Shown here: positions 44,801 to 57,040 of the stretch, one piece after another
How positions within the stretch are numbered: the first letter of the stretch is position 1
How the letters are laid out: every line of letters begins with the position of its first letter
Source: Pseudonocardia sp. ICBG1293
GTDB taxonomy: Bacteria > Actinomycetota > Actinomycetes > Mycobacteriales > Pseudonocardiaceae
Assembly: GCF_020131355.1 (NCBI RefSeq)
Contig: NZ_JAHLEL010000044.1
Coordinates: 186,001-250,000 of the forward strand
DNA length: 64,000 nucleotides
Reading direction: 5' to 3'
Notes under the pieces: generated by a model
Databases searched by the model: none
Seen by the model: only the letters and a program-made list of their open reading frames with translations
What the model was told of the DNA's origin: nothing
Position numbers and translations under genes: made by a program

Positions 44801-46476
44801 AGCTCTCGACGGGGACGTTCCCGACGGCGTCGGACGTCCGCCGCGACGACGTCGTCCCGCCTGTCTCGTCGAGGTCGTGGGGACCGCTCCCGGCGAGCCT
44901 CCTCTGTGCGCCGCGGGTGCTCTCCCGGAGACCCTCGATCGCCGCCACCGACTCTGAGGTTGATGCATCCACACCCGGTCCCGGTGCACCGCCGCCCAGC
45001 CCCGGCTCGCCCGGCGTCTTCCCCTCCCGTGCCAGAAGCGCCCGGGCTAGACCACCGGCCAGAAGCGTCGCCTGCAAGCCACCGATCCTGTCGCGCGGAA
45101 CCGGGCCGAGTTCCCGCACGGGCCACGACGCGGCCTCTCCATCGGTTCCCAGCCCCGAAGCCGCCGACTCCCGCCGACGCTCCAGCGCGACCCGGGTCTC
45201 CTCCCGCAACTGCGACACGAGCTCGTCGAACTCGGCACCGTTCGGCAACTCCCGGCCCCCGAGCAACGTGCCCAGTTCCCGACGTAACACCGCGCGCACG
45301 TTCGGGTGGATCTCCTCCACCCAGACACCCGGCGTCACGCCGCCCGGCTCCACCTCGAACGATCTCTCGGGAGACTGCTCGACGAGGTCGGCCCCGGGGG
45401 TCGGTACCGGTTCCCGGGCCGGGGTGTCCGGGCCGAGGGCACGAGCCGGCCGGGAGGGTCCGGCGCCCAGGATCTCGTCGATCGACCCGACCAGGGGCCG
45501 TTGCCGCGGAGCGAGCACCCCGGGGGATCCGCGCTCGGCGCCCCGCCCGACCGAACTTCCGCTGGAACCGTCGGAACTGCTCGACCCGGACTCCGAGTCA
45601 CGGTCCGGATCGGGCCCGAGGTGCTCCAGCACCAGGTCGGCGACCCGGAGACCACCCGTGTCCGACTCCCCCATCACCGACATCCGGGTACCGGCCGGCA
45701 ACCTCGGCCCGGATCCCCCGGGGCCGCTCCACCAGGCCACGGACGCCGGCTCGGGGACGAGCAGCCGCACCGGGCTGCCCGCCTGCAGCGGACGGAAGGA
45801 CGGGTCGAAGTCGGCCGTCAGCTCGAACGACCGGCCGACCGCGGGGATCTCGGCCGGGAGCAGGCCGGACCAGATCCGCTCGCCGACCGACTCCGCCCCG
45901 GCGTCCTGCCCGGCCCCGCCCGTACCCCGCTGCCGCTCGCGCAGGCTGTCGACCAGGCTCGTCGACGGGACGTCGAGGATCATCTCCGGCGTGGGCCCGT
46001 AGGGCGGGTAGGTGTGCAGGATCGCCGGCCGCACCCGCTCGCCGATCTGCGTCAGCGGTTCCGACGGGATCTCCTCGATCAGGGCGGAGAGGTCGGCGGG
46101 GAGCGCGACCCGGTTCTCGCCGGTTCCGAGCGTCACGCTCTCGACCCGCAGCCGGACCTGCGGCATCGACGCGAGGAACCGCAGCGCACCGCGCCAGATC
46201 AGGTCGGGCTCGACGTGCCGCGAGACCAGCGGCTCCACGGCGGACAGGTGCAGGTCGCCGGGGCGGTTGTGCAGGTCCCGCAGCAGGGTGCTCACGACCC
46301 GGGCGGTGAGGGCGACGGTCGGCTCGACCGCCTCGGCCGGGATACGGGGGCGCGCATCGGGCGACGGCGGGCCGTGCCAGCTGTTGTCCTCCCCGATCGT
46401 CACGCCCTCCATCAGCGGAGGGAGCGGCATCAGGACGCCGGGCAGGCTGGGGAGCGAGGTGAGGCTCCGGGGGAAG
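41850..46476 (-). CDS. Giant protein segment: end of glycosyltransferase, first helical-repeat array, N modules
   Basis: About 1,540 codons. Order: the C-terminal helices of glycosyltransferase 1 (to about 46010; TARVVSTLLRDLHNRPGDLH); an LPAGT hairpin domain (45880-45590); a Ser- and Gly-rich linker; an N module (45310-44990); a helical repeat (44795-44220); an LDxxW module (44215-43900); two more helical repeats (43800-43240; 43240-42670); a second LDW module (42575-42220; LELPRLDWHVLATGMGRTVG); and an N module (42120-41850). Helical and LDW modules alternate here and again at 37790-35480, so the block as a whole was duplicated. It joins upstream near 46476, where VLYR is followed in another frame by FPRSLTSLPSLPG. 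Confidence 0.7.
42670..44795 (-). repeat. Array of about 180-residue helical repeats, first array (3 copies)
   Basis: Starts near 44795, 43800 and 43240. These copies are more diverged than those at 35480-37410 but keep LARTPG, GWRxExPxxVxxxExWA, the ANDGGFxPxVPF loop, an RIWARAGWVSGR helix and an ASGGLATATQINGW end. No family was recognised. Confidence 0.68.
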
Positions 46477-47350
46477 CGCGGTAGAGCACCGACATCCGCC
46501 GGACCGGCTCGTCGCCCTCGAGCTCACTGGGCACGATCTCGATCTGCGTCCGGTCGTACTGCTCGGCGACGACGCGCAGGCGCTCCCGCACGACCGGGTG
46601 ATGACGGGCGGCGAGGAGGTGGCTGTTGGAGTAGCGCCCGCCGGCGTGCCCGTCCAGGACACCCGATCCGAACGCGGCGTCGGCGTCGGACAGGATGTCG
46701 TCGCCGTCGAGATAGAGCCCGCCGAACCGGTGAAGGATCTCCATCCTGGCGATGTCGGACGCCTTCGCCCAGCCGCCCTTGGTCCCGCGCAGCATCTCGG
46801 AGCGGAACTCCGCGTCGAGTTCGAGCATCGGGGCGTCGCGGTGGAAGAGCTCGTCGATCGAGGCCAGCCGGACCCGGATCTCTGCCGTCCGGTCCAGCAT
46901 CTCGGCCAGGGCGGGGTCCGCGGCACCGGGGTCGCGGCGGACGGCCGCGATCTGCTCCCGGGTGAGATCGGTCCAGAGAACGGCCGGGCCGTCGAACGCC
47001 GCCCGGGACCGGGTGAGACCCGCCATGAAACCCTGTGACGGCCCCCGGTGCGGGGACGCCGGACTGCCGAACCAGATGAAGTGCAGCAGCCGGGGGGTCT
47101 CGCTCTCCCCGCGCGCGCCGAGCTCGGCCCAGGTCTCGGCCTCCTCGAAGCGGTCCCAGTCCTCCCGGATCACCGGGGTGTCGCCGGTCAGGTCCGCCGT
47201 CCGCAGGGGCGCCGTGGGCGCCTCGGGGGCAGCGAGATCGACGGCGGCGAAGAAGGAGCCGAGCGACTCGGCCGGGATCGTGTCCTGGTCGAGTCCGCGC
47301 AGGAAGCCCGGCGCGGCGGGCGGCGACAGCAGGCCGAACAGGTCCGGTCC
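46010..47350 (-). other. DxD glycosyltransferase domain, copy 1 (broken near 46476)
   Basis: RLLHFIWFGSPASP, then SDIARMEILHRFGG with GGLYLDGDD at 46697-46723, the fullest DxD-type site of the three copies. The indel near 46476 falls after the catalytic core, so only the C-terminal helices are out of frame. Confidence 0.7.
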
Positions 47351-50300
47351 GAGCATCGGGCGCACCGCGGGGGCGCCGCCGGGACCGGTCAGCGCCCGGG
47401 TGCGCAACGACTCGGCGAGGTCGTCGGCCGGGTCCGGCCGGTGCACGGCCCCGACGACCGGCGGACGACCGGCCCCGCCCTCGTCGAGGACCTGCAGCAC
47501 GCTGCCCGCGGGCAGTACGGTCCGCGGTCCCGTCGACGAGCCACGCACGACGACCGGGACACCGGCCGGCACCTCGACCGTCACCGTGGTGCCGCGGGCC
47601 GGGGAGCCCTCGGTGAGGTCGTGGTCGAGCACGAACGTGTCGTCGCGGCCGAACGACCGCGGCGCCACCGATCCGGTCCAGCGCTCGGCGGCGGTGGTCC
47701 GGGAGACGAGCACCTGGCCGGGCTGGAGCTCCGGGCGCGGTGCGGGCCGGGTGGACGGGCCGGGGTCGTTCAGACCGGATGCCGCCTCGGGGGTGCGCCC
47801 GAAGCCGGTCGGCTCCGGCACGTGTCCCAGCCGGCCGATCGCCACCACGTCCACCGCGAACGGCGCCGACTGGGTCGGCACCGGACGGTTCGGATACCGG
47901 TCCCGCCGGTTGCTCCGGTAGCTCTCGTACAGCGAATCCGCCAGCTCACGACTGCTCGGCAGCCTCTGCCGACGCATCTCCGAGATGACCGCCATCCGCT
48001 GGAACTCGTCGAGCACCGCCGGCGGCTCGTCCCACCATCGCCGTCCCGCCGGACCCGTGTTCGCATGGTCGTGCAGCTGCCGCGCGATCTCCTGGGCGAA
48101 CGCCGTGCGGGTCGACGGCCGTCTCCTGAACCGGTAGGTCTCCTCGATCGTCCGCAGTACCTCACCGGCGTCCGGCGGCGCGACACGACGCCCGTCGTCG
48201 AGTGACATCCGCTCCAGCAGCGCCGCGACGGTCGGGCGCAGCACCGCCGCATCCAGCGCCGCCTCACTGATCTCCGGATCCCTGGGAGCGGGCGCCGTGT
48301 GTCCCCGCCGGACCGCGTCGGCCCAGAGCCGCACCTCACGTCGTTCACCCGAGTTCCTCGGCTCCGGCAGCGGGCTCGCCCCGGAGCCCGAGCCGCGGCT
48401 GGACCGCTCGACCCGGATCGGGATCGGGTTCGCGGCCGCCCGCTCGGTCCGGAGCTCCGCGATCCGGCGTTCCAGTTCGTCAGCGACGATCCCGGCCCGC
48501 TCGTCGCCCCGCGCGACCGCACCTGCGCGGCTGCGCAGCCCGCCGTTGCCGCCGCCCTCGACGCGCAGGACCAGCTCCGGCACCTCGCTGTCGGCCAGAT
48601 CGACGGCCCGGTCCAGCGCATCCCTGGCGAACGTGTCGACGGTCCGGGCCCACCTACCGTCCACCGGGGTGTCGCCGTGCTCGGCGAAGCCGACCCGCGC
48701 CGGGTCCGGGAAGGGCTCGTCGGACAGCAGGACGCCCTCGGGCCTGCGTGCCGGCGGTGGGAGCGTCGCCACGAACTCCGGCCCGCGCTCCGCGACCGCG
48801 GACTCCGCCATCGCGACCCACGCGTCGTCGTCGATCCGCCGCGAGATGTCCTGCCAGCGCAGTTGCCGGACGTAGGCGCGGGCGATGCCGTCGCCGCCGG
48901 AGACGGTGCGGAAGTAGCGGTGCTCCAGCGGCACCAGGGGCAACGCCGGACGGCCGTCGTCGGCGGTGTCGAGCCGGTCGAGCTCGGAGTGCATCCACAG
49001 GACCATCGCGTTCGGCGGGACCACGACCTCGCCCGCCGGGACCGGGCTCCAGGTCTGGCTGACGAAGTGTCTCCCGGTGAACGGGCTTCGGCCCCGGCCG
49101 AGCCGCTGGTCGAGGAGTGGACCGGCGGTGTCGATCCCCGTGCGCGGGCCGTTCGCGGCGATCGTCTCCTCGAACAGCGTGGTGAGCCCGGCGGAGTTCT
49201 CGTCCATGAACCGGCGGACCCGGCCGGGCAGGCCACCGCGGACCGCGGAGATCGGGACCCGGGACAGGACGAGGGTCAGGTTCTTCTCGATGGTCTGTTG
49301 CGGCGCCGACTTCCGCAGGCCCGGAAGCAACTGTGTGTAGGCGAGCGCGGTGTGTCCCTCCACCGCGTCCAGGTCGGCCCGCAGGGCAGGGTCCGCGGCG
49401 AGCCGGGACCGCGCGTCGGGGCCGGCGACGGCGATGAGAAACCGCTCGCCGACCTCCTGTCCGAACGCCCGGGCATCCCGGTTCGCCCGCATGGCGAACT
49501 CGTCGGTGGGCACGCCCTCACGGAGCGCGTCGTCGTAGGCCTCCCGGAGATGCCTGCCCAGACCGAACACCGAGGACCCGACCGTGACGTGCTCACCGAT
49601 CGCCCGTACCGGGAGCTCGTCACGGCGGATCTGCTCGACGTGCCCCTCCCGGACCGAGAAACCCGCCTCCGTACCGAAGATCGACCGGATGGACGCGCCC
49701 GGCCGGGCGTCGCGCAGCCTCCGGAGCAGGCGGTCGATCTCGGACCAGACCTGGTGGGGCGGCGGGCGACTCTGCTCGCCGCGGAGCGCCGCCATCGGAC
49801 TCGCGACGATCTCCGCGATCCGCTGGCCGTCCTCCAGCAGGTCGGTCTCGAGCCTGACGTGCCGGCCCGCCACGACGGTCTTCCCGGTCAATCGGACGTC
49901 GGCGACCTCCAACTCCGGTCCGAGTGCGCCGCCGGTCAACGCCACACCCGGCGTTCTGCCGTCGCGGGCCAGCAACGCCTGTACCAGGTCGCGGACGAGA
50001 TCAGCGGCCTCGCCGCGGCCGATCGCGTCCCCGGAGACCGGGGCGATCTCCCATCGGGGCCACCGGTCGGGCTCGCTCACGGCGCGGTTGCGCTGGTAGG
50101 CCGTGTGCGTCTCGTCGCGTAGTTCCTGCACCAGCCGGTCGAAAGCCGGCCCCTCGGGCAGGTCGGTCCCCGGGAGCGAGGTGAGGATCCCGGTACGCAA
50201 CTCGGCCCGCACGTCGTCGGACAGGCTCGGGATCCGGCTCCCGGCCGTGGTGTGTTCGACGGTCCGGTAGTCGTTGCTCTCCGGATCGAACTCGTCCTCG

Positions 50301-53300
50301 GGGACCGGGTACCCGCGTTCGGGTGAGTGCTCGATGGAATCGGGGTCCGATCCGGACCGCGCTGCGGCGCCCGGGGTGTCGCGCACCGACACCGGTGCGT
50401 GGTCCACATCCACCGACGCGACGACAGGCCGTCCGAGAATCGGTGCGGACTCCGCCGCCAGCCCGCGCATCCGCAGCTCGGCCTGCGCCTCCGGCAGCCG
50501 CTGGACGAGGTCGTCGTCCAGGATCCAGCTCTCCAGCTCCGGCACCCAGGTCAGATGCCCACCCATCACCGATCGCCGCTGCAGGTCGGCGAGCGCCTCC
50601 GGGGTCTCAGGGGCCACCCGCACCGGGTCCTTCGCCGTCTCCACAGACCACAGGTGGGCCGGACCGTCGGGCGACGGTGCCGCGGTCTCGTGCGGGCCGC
50701 CGAGCTCCGTCCACGACGGTGCCGCAGACACGGTCAGGCTCCCGCTCCGGGGAGCATCCGTGACCGGGACATCCGTACCGGCAAAGTTCGTTCCCGCGAG
50801 GTCCGTACCCGTGGAGTCGTCGTGCACCGGTGTCGAGATGCGGAGATCGGCCCGCACGTTGTGGGAGAGGTCCGGAGCCGGGTCATCGGCTGGCGTGCGG
50901 TCGGTCCCTGAGGGACCGTCGAGCAGTGGCGGAGTCGCCTGCCGTGTCGCCGGCTCCAGCGGCGACGGCTCCGGGGTCTGTGTCCGCGGGGCCGGGGGTG
51001 GTGTCGGAGGGCTGTCGAGGTCGGTGCCCGCATCGCGGCCGGTGTCGCCGGCCGGGGGCTCGGTGTTTTCGGGCGCCTCCTCGATCGGGGCGATCCGGTC
51101 ACGCTCCCGGTTCGGCGGCACGGGCCGCTCGCCGACGAGGTCGACCACCGCGGCGTCGTTGCCTTCGAGCGTCATCGGCTCGGCGAACTCGCGCGTGATG
51201 TCCGCTGCCCCGGTCCGGCTCTCGTAGTGCAGCGTGTGCTGCGCCTCGACGCGGAGCACGGTCATCTGCGACGAGGTCTCGTCGGTGCCGGTCGTCGAGT
51301 GCTCGACCCCCGAGGCCCGGGTGCGCACCGAATGGATCGGCGCGGAGTCGACCACCGAGGTGTAGGGGGTGTACTGGGACGACTCGTTCTGGCCGTCACC
51401 GTCGGTGTCGAACTCGGCAGGCCGGGTCCGCAGCTCGACCGAGCCGTAGGAGTGCGCGGCGAAGTAACGGCCGTGGTCGCGGCTGCCGGACCGGGTCTCG
51501 GCCACCGATCCGGTCCGGAGGCCGGCGACCGGGCCGTGAACCTCGACGGTGGTGAAGTCGGTGCGGATCGTGACCGCGGAGTACCGCCCGCGGTTCAGTT
51601 CGATCCGGCGGCCGCCCGGCCCGAGCTGGGTCCGCAGGTTCTCCGCGGTGTTCGACCGGGACAGTTCGAGGAGCAGTGTGCGGCGCTCCGCGGGCGGCAT
51701 CACGGTCGGGTCGGGCCGGTCGTCGGGCCCGTGGGTGATCGGGTCGAGCCCCCGCGGGATGGATACCGCCGGGTTCGGCCGGACCCGGATCCGGGCGTTC
51801 TCGGAGAGCCCGGGACCCGGCCCGGCCTGCCGGGCCTGCCAGGAACCCTCGACCTGCTGGGTCGGTTCGGTGGCGGGCTCCGCGGTCGTGCGCAGCGCCC
51901 GCTCGATGGTCTCCCTCGCGGTGAAGTCGGCCCGAGCGGGCTCGCCCCGGCCGAAGAACTCCAGCAGCGGGTGGAGCCGCCGCAGGACCGAGCCACGGCG
52001 GGCGACGGCGTGGACGCCGAACTCCAGGTTGAGGTCGCGCACCGTCCGGGCCCGGTCGGCGACCCGGTCGGTGCCGGTGGAGGAGCGCTCGGTGGAGCGT
52101 CCGGACACCGATGTGTCCGTGGCCTCGTAATCGACGAAGTAGGCGGCGAACATCCTCGGCCGGGCCCGTGTCGCGTCGCCGAGGAAGGCACCGGCGCCCC
52201 CGTCGTGCCGCACCGACCATTTCCGGGACTCGCTCTGCCCGGTCTTCTCGGTGTGGGTGGGCCGGGTGGTCCCGGTGACGTCGGACGGGGCGTCGCCGAA
52301 GCGGCGCGCAACGCCGAGCGAGCCCCTGACGTCGACCAGCAGGTCCAGCGACCGTCCCCCGGAAGCCGCGGTCACCAGCAGCGGCCAGCCGTTGCGCAGC
52401 AGATCGAGGACCAGCGCATCCATCCGGGCGGGGTCGTTCGTCGGACCGAACTCCCGGTCCTGGACACGCATCGCCAGGACCTTCAGCGGCCCGGAGGCGC
52501 CCTGCTCGGCGCCCCACGCGTCCAGGACGCTGCCCAGCCGCTCATGAAACTGCTCGACGACCCCGCTGCGGTGAAGCTCGACGTGGCCCGGCGTGCCCGC
52601 CTCACCGTCCGGAATCCGGTCGTCGGGCGGGGTCGTACCGGGTTCCGGCGCTGCCGCCCGGTACGCGGAGCTCTCGCCCGGGTTCAGGAACCCCAGCGAG
52701 GCCTCGTCGAGGACACCGACGTCGTGGATCTCGCTCGCCGGGACCCACTTGGTCAGCCCGCCGGGCACCTCGACCCACCGTTCCGGGGCGTGGTTGCGGT
52801 TCGGCAGGCCGTGGTCGATCCCGAACGGGTCGACGACCCGTTCCTGCACCTTCCCCTCGAACTTGTCCGTGTAGTCGTAGACCACCTGGAATCCGCGCTC
52901 GGTGTGGGTCCGGGTCTGCAGCTCGCGGTCCCTGCCACCCGACGTCGACCGGGACGTCGTGAGCCGCTGGACCTGCAGGTCCCCACCGAAGCCTGCGACC
53001 ACATGGTCCAGTACCCAGGTGATCCCGAGTGCGCCGACCCGGCCTCGCCAGCCGCCGTGCGTCCCCGCCTCCCGGCCGACGTCGACGCCGGGGTCGACGG
53101 TGTGGGTGAAGGTGTGTGCCTCGTCGACGGCGACGATCCGCGGGTTGCCCAGCGTGCGGGTCTGCCGCAGCTGCAGCAGGTCGGCACGCTGGCCGAACCA
53201 GCCCTCGCGGCCGCTGGTCGTGAGGTGGATGTCGCGGTGCCGGGCGGCGGCCTCGTCCCCGATCGCGCGCTGGGCGTGGGGGGAGGTCGAGGTCTCGAGG

Positions 53301-56300
53301 ATCTCGAGCGCGGCGTTCTTCGAGTTCGCGCCGTCGCGGCGCGGGTCGTGGCGGAAGAACCGGCGGGCCCGGTGCGGCTCGTCGATCCGGTCCGGCCGGG
53401 AACCGACGAACGGCGCGAACAACGGCCGGAGGACCCCGCGGACGACCGCGCCGACGCCCGTCGCCGCCGGACGGTGCAGCAACCGGGCGGCCTCGACGGT
53501 GAGGTCCGGCGCCTGCTGCACGGTCTCGTTCTCCGAACGCAGCGGCGGATTCCCGCGCCGCGCGAACGGCTCCGGCGCCGTATCGCTCCAGCGGGCCGTG
53601 GCGGCTCCGGTCCCGGGTGCGTCGCCGGCCGGCGGGTCGGCGGCCGGCGCGGGCACGATCACACCCACCCTTCCCGGCAGCGCAGCGCCGTCCGGGCCGG
53701 GCGTCGACCAGCTCCCACCGATCCCGACGTGGAAGCTCGCCGGGTAGTCCCAACCCTCCAGCGGGCGGGCCGTCGTCGTGCTGGTGGCGTTCGCCAGGAG
53801 CGCGGCGGTACTGCTCTCGGCCGCACCCCACTTGTAGGTGGCGCCGGCGCTGACGTAGTAGAGGCCCTGGGCATAGCCCTGGAAGGTCGGTCCGAGGTTG
53901 GTGTCCTTCCGGTACGCCACACCGGACTCGTCGCGCTGACCGGTGCCGGTCGTGCTGCTCCCCGTGCTGTTCGGGATCTCGTGCCGGCGCCCGGAGCTCT
54001 CGCCGACGGACGCACCCACGAACACGTCCGGCGCGCCCCGGACGATCTCGTTCATCGGGAACCGGGCGCGCCCGGTCGTGATCTCCTCGGCGTGGGTGTC
54101 GAGGAACCTCCGCAACGGGCCCGCAACGAGATCCGGGTCCACCCCGTGCTCGGCGGCGAGGCGCTCGGAGGCATGCGCCACCACCAGGTCCCGGCTGTCC
54201 TGGTCCAGCAGATGGACCGCGCCGGCCCGCCGGCGGGCACGGGCGCCTTCGGTGATCTCGGCAGGATCGACACCGCGACGGGTGGAGTCGGTCCCGGTGG
54301 ACGGTACGGGCTCGGGCTTGACCCACAGCCGGGCCGTCACGACACCGCCGCCCTCCAGCACGGTCGGCGGACCCGACTCGGGCGCGATCGTCGCGAACAC
54401 CCGGCGCCGCACGTCGTGGCGCTGGATCGGCCCCGAGTGGGTCCGGACGTCGACGACCTCCTGCTCACCCACCGTACGGTTCGTCGTCGTGGTCGTGCGG
54501 TAGCGGTTGTAGGCGGGCCCGCCACCCAGCCCGAACACCCCGGGGAAGAACACCCCACCCATGACGGTGAGCCCCAGGCCCCGCCAGCGGCCGCGGAGCC
54601 GGTCGTACCGCGTCTCGACGGTACGGATGTCGCGCTGCTCGGCGGTGCCCTCCCGCGGCGGGTAGGACCACCAGGCGACGCCGTCGGTCGGGCCGACCGT
54701 GACCGTCACCGGCCGGGACGCGCGCGTCGGTCCGGACGACACCACGGAGAACGTGCGCGACTCCGGCCCGGTCAGCAGGGACTGGTCCATCTCGTGCAGC
54801 CAGCTCCGGATCTCGTCCGCCGCGGGGTCGCCGACCCTGATGTCGAGTCGGGTCCGGAGCCGCTCGGCCAGGTCGTCGAGACCCTCGAGCTGGGCGTGCA
54901 GCACGTCGTCGGGCCGGGACCACACCGGGCGCTCGGTGCCGGGATCGCGCAGGGTCGCCTCGGCGCCGGTGCGCTGCCCGATCTCCGCGGTGGCCCTCGC
55001 CTCGCGCCGGGCGTGTCCCGGGTCGCCGGGCAGATCGAGGTCGAGTGCGAAGCGGACCCGGTTACGGGCGGTGTCGACCTCGACGCCGCTCTCGGCCACC
55101 GAGGTGCTGCGTCGGTAGGACCGGACCGATCCGAGATCGCTCCCGCGGCCGGTCAGCAGACCCGCCGCCCGGATCATGAGATGCACGAACAGCAGCGGGA
55201 TCGAGATCGTCAGAGGCTCGCTGAAGACGAGGCCACGGCCGTGCGAGACGCGGCGGTCCGACAGCGACCGTTCCGCACTGCGCGCCAGGTCGTGCAGGCT
55301 CCGGCGCGCCGGCTCGGCGTCCGGCTCCACCGAGACGGTCCGGACCCGGATCCGGGCACCCTGCGCGGCCTTCGCGCCGAACTCGACGACCTGCACCGCC
55401 CCCGGGTCGCGCCGCAGCTCGGCGGCCAGGTTCGAGTCCGACAGGGCGGCGTCGACCATCGCGCGGGCGCCGTCCACGGCCCGCTCCGGCAGCGTCACCT
55501 CGTCGAGCAGGGCCCGGGCCTGCGCACGGACATCGGCTCCGTCGACCTGCTCGACACGGGCCCGCTCGCTCGAAACGGGTGGCGACGCGCGGAGCTCACG
55601 TGCGCGGGCCTCGCGTTGCGCTGCGGCGGCGGGGTCGCGCAGCTCGTCGAGCCGGGCGTCGCTCAGCTCGCCGACGCGGGGATCGCTCGCGCGGGCCTCC
55701 ACCGCTCGGGGATCGGTCAGCCGGCCGTCGAAGGTGAGCTCGGACAGCTCGATCGCACCGGCGAACTCGGGGGCGGGCGGTGCGGGGGTCACCGGCCGGG
55801 ACTGCGGAACCCTCAGAGCCTCCCGGGGCAGTGCCTCCGAGGCCCGCGGGACCGCCGGCTCGGCCAGCGGGTTCTCCGCACGGTAACGACCAGAGGCGAA
55901 CTCCTGGCGCAGCGGCGTGGTCGAGGACGGGTCCAGGTGGCGGGCGAACACCCCCTCCACTGCGGTGTCGTCCAGCATCCGCGCCGGGGAATCCCGGTGA
56001 GCGTTGAGCAGCGCGTTCACCGCCGGAGACATACGCGGACCGACGACGATCCCCGTGGTACCCGACTCCCGTCCCTCGGCCAGGCGCGGCAGATAGGGCA
56101 GGTCCGCACCGGCGCGCACCGGCAGCGGCACGGCAGCGCGCACCTCGATCCCCTCCGGGGAGACACCGCGGTCGACCACGATCCCGCCCCAGGCGTACTG
56201 CGGCACCCACTTCAGCAGCGCGTCCCGGGCGTCGGCGTCGAGTCCACGGACGTCGACACCGAGGTTCTCCTGGACCTCCCTGGCCCCGTCCTCCAGGACC

Positions 56301-57040
56301 ACACCCAGGTCGGCCAACCTCCGGTAGCTCTCCGGCCCGACCAGCTCGGGAACGCCCCAGACGCCTACCCGGGAAGGATCTCCGGTGGCCTCGACCCACG
56401 CCTCGACCTGTTCGAAGTCGATCTGCGAGTCGGGGGTGCGCAGGAGCACCCGCGGCGGCGCGTCACCGACGACCCGCCCACCCCGGTCGCCCATCACCGT
56501 CCGCGGCTCCGGCGCCACCACCGACACCACCGCCGACGCCGACCGCGGCGGCCGTTCCGCCGGGTCGAGAGTGGCGGCGGCCCGCGTGGTGATCACGACG
56601 TCCCGGCCACCGGGCACCTCGGCCAGGATCTCCCGCAACCGGGTGGCGGTGATCTCGGCGCGCACGGCGCCGGTCCGCTCCCGGCGGGCCGCGTCCCACC
56701 ACGCGCCCCGGCCGTCGCCCACGACCTCGAACCGGCGCCTCGGCCGGTCGGATCCCGCCTCGGCGTCACGCCGGTCCGCGGCCACCAGCGACTCGACCAG
56801 CCCGCGCAGAGCCGCGTCGTCCTCCGGCGCGATCGTCCGGCCGCGGCGGCCGAACCCGACCCGGTGGGTCCCGGCGCCGTCACCGGACCCACCCGTCCGG
56901 CCGGACGAGTCGGACCCGTCCGACGAGTCATCCCCGCTGCCGTCTCCGTCCGATACCTCGGAGCCGGGTTCGTCGGTGACCGGCCGGGAGTCCTCCCGGA
57001 CCAGCGCCCGAGGGTCGCTCCCCTCCGTGTCCGGACTCGA
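46476..57040 (-). CDS. Giant protein segment: second tandem unit, amidoligase-like module, glycosyltransferase 1
   Basis: The longest undamaged stretch: about 3,520 codons with no stop, no indel and no cysteine. Order: an acidic Ser-Gly-Asp linker; the second 6 kb tandem unit (56971-50990) with OmpA-like domain, decayed glycosyltransferase, hydrophobic helix and beta-rich region; a TPPPAP linker; a W module (50720-50390); an N module (50240-49900); an amidoligase-like module (49925-48800); an OmpA-like domain (48590-48290); a helical piece; a C module (48030-47800; RMAVISEMRRQRLPSSRE); an LPAGS hairpin domain (47720-47440); and the catalytic part of glycosyltransferase 1. The order N, amidoligase-like, OmpA-like, helix is the same as at 26480-24300 and 7350-3720. 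Such a long clean frame beside broken ones argues for recent damage. Confidence 0.78.
48800..49925 (-). other. Amidoligase-like module, copy 1
   Basis: GPELEVAD replaces the GxExE start in part, followed by VRLETD and IAEIVASPMAALRGEQ; the HVHxG position reads AGFSVREG. The most worn of the four copies. It is identified by alignment with copies 2 and 4, so a catalytic role is unlikely. Confidence 0.4.
50990..56971 (-). repeat. Second copy of the 6 kb tandem unit
   Basis: Aligns module for module with 57940-64000 at an offset of about 7,030 bases at the start and 6,960 at the end. Most blocks are 75-85% identical in protein by eye, e.g. GGRDVV, LDPSSTTPLRQEFASGRYRAENPL and FGQRADxLxLRQxRTLGNPRIVAVD. 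It carries about 30 extra residues near 55650 (DPRVGELSDARLDELRDP). Confidence 0.85.
55870..56450 (-). other. Decayed glycosyltransferase domain, copy 2
   Basis: AWVEATGDPSRVGVWGVP start and VFARHLDPSSTTPLRQEF end, with YAWGGIVVDRGVSPEG where active copies have GGLYLDGDD. A single aspartate is left of the metal cluster. Confidence 0.5.
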
